A stretch of 5,725 nucleotides of DNA from Candidatus Woykebacteria bacterium GWB1_45_5. GTDB taxonomy: Bacteria; Patescibacteriota; Microgenomatia; Woykebacterales; RBG-16-39-9b. Of this stretch, positions 5,614 through 5,725 are shown piece after piece. How positions within the stretch are numbered: the stretch's first letter is position 1; every line of letters starts with the position of its first letter. Where the stretch lies: assembly GCA_001816645.1 (NCBI GenBank), contig MHCO01000027.1:976-6700 (forward strand). Direction: 5' to 3'. The position numbers were made by a program, and so were the translations under genes. The notes beneath the pieces were generated by a model that made no database searches, was not told the origin of the DNA, and saw only the letters and a program-made list of their open reading frames with translations.

Positions 5614-5714
5614 AAATCTGAACAAGAAAGTGCGTGGGTCGCCAAGACGGACACCCCTAGGTGGCCGTCTTCCCTTGAATAGCTTATAAAGGCTTGCAAA
5701 AAGCCTAGTTTTTC
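5614..5714 (+). ncRNA. Candidate small structured RNA of about 100 nt
   Basis: The candidate runs from the predicted start to the end of a terminator T-tract. Its centre folds into a strong hairpin. AAGACGG (5644-5650) pairs with CCGTCTT (5665-5671); after an A-G mismatch, CACC (5652-5655) pairs with GGTG (5660-5663) around the four-base loop CCTA. GG (5636-5637) with CC (5672-5673) and CAAG (5623-5626) with CTTG (5674-5677) could extend the stem across internal loops. It matches no RNA family I recognise (not a tRNA, 4.5S RNA or tmRNA). The main alternative is the end of a damaged minus-strand gene that reads through the same bases. Confidence 0.35.
5690..5713 (+). terminator. Rho-independent terminator
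   Basis: AGGCTT (5690-5695) and AAGCCT (5701-5706) form a perfect 6-bp stem around the loop GCAAA, followed by AG and a five-T run (5709-5713), then CTTCTCT. The polarity favours plus-strand transcription; in the other direction no T-tract follows. It would end the candidate small RNA, or a transcript reading in from the left. Confidence 0.55.
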
Positions 5715-5725
5715 TTCTCTAAATT

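Larger units (their letters stand above)
5404..5725. other. Region of 322 bp without a confident protein gene
   Basis: From left to right it contains the short upstream region of the peptidase gene, with a 10-bp palindrome GTAATATTAC at 5413-5422. The second copy of the dispersed repeat follows, then an A+T-rich stretch, then a structured segment with a promoter-like sequence, a strong hairpin and a terminator on the plus strand. A minus-strand frame is open from 5718 to 5536 but has no ATG or GTG and is bounded upstream by an in-frame TAG (5719-5721). It is not called as a gene. Confidence 0.6.

Overview
The window is a moderately A+T-rich piece of a compact bacterial chromosome. It holds five protein genes, tight gene spacing (a 15-bp gap and a 14-bp overlap), almost no Shine-Dalgarno sequences, and bacterial sigma70-like promoters. 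No in-frame TGA interrupts the recognised genes, so the standard bacterial code fits. No rRNA, tRNA, transposase or CRISPR array is visible. The lineage cannot be fixed from the sequence. Compact coding, weak ribosome sites, a scavenging-type lipid gene and short dispersed repeats would suit a reduced genome such as a Patescibacteria (CPR) member, but this is only a guess.

Positions 1-2467 (minus strand) are a two-gene operon. acpS (holo-ACP synthase) reads into a large multidomain gene cut off by the window start. That gene encodes, in order, an AMP-forming acyl-acid ligase, an acyl carrier protein domain with the modifiable serine (GFDSL), and the beginning of a PlsC-type acyltransferase (NHTSHFD). 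Positions 2468-2586 are a divergent control region with perfect TATAAT boxes in both directions.

Positions 2587-4300 (plus strand) are two overlapping genes. The first is a thymidylate-kinase-like P-loop kinase. The second is a diacylglycerol/sphingosine-kinase-like protein whose GGDGT signature is altered to GGAGT. Positions 4301-4419 are a short gap between convergent genes. Positions 4420-5403 (minus strand) are a membrane-anchored M28 zinc peptidase.

Positions 5404-5725 contain no confident protein gene. They hold the second copy of a ~32-bp imperfect repeat whose first copy lies on the other side of the peptidase gene. They also hold a promoter-hairpin-terminator arrangement that could be a ~100-nt small RNA.

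Working model (inference): AcpS adds phosphopantetheine to the built-in ACP domain, the ligase domain loads it with a fatty acid, and the acyltransferase domain moves the acyl chain onto a lysolipid or glycerol-phosphate acceptor. The divergently transcribed lipid-kinase-like gene may act on a related lipid pool. The M28 peptidase is probably an unrelated neighbour.
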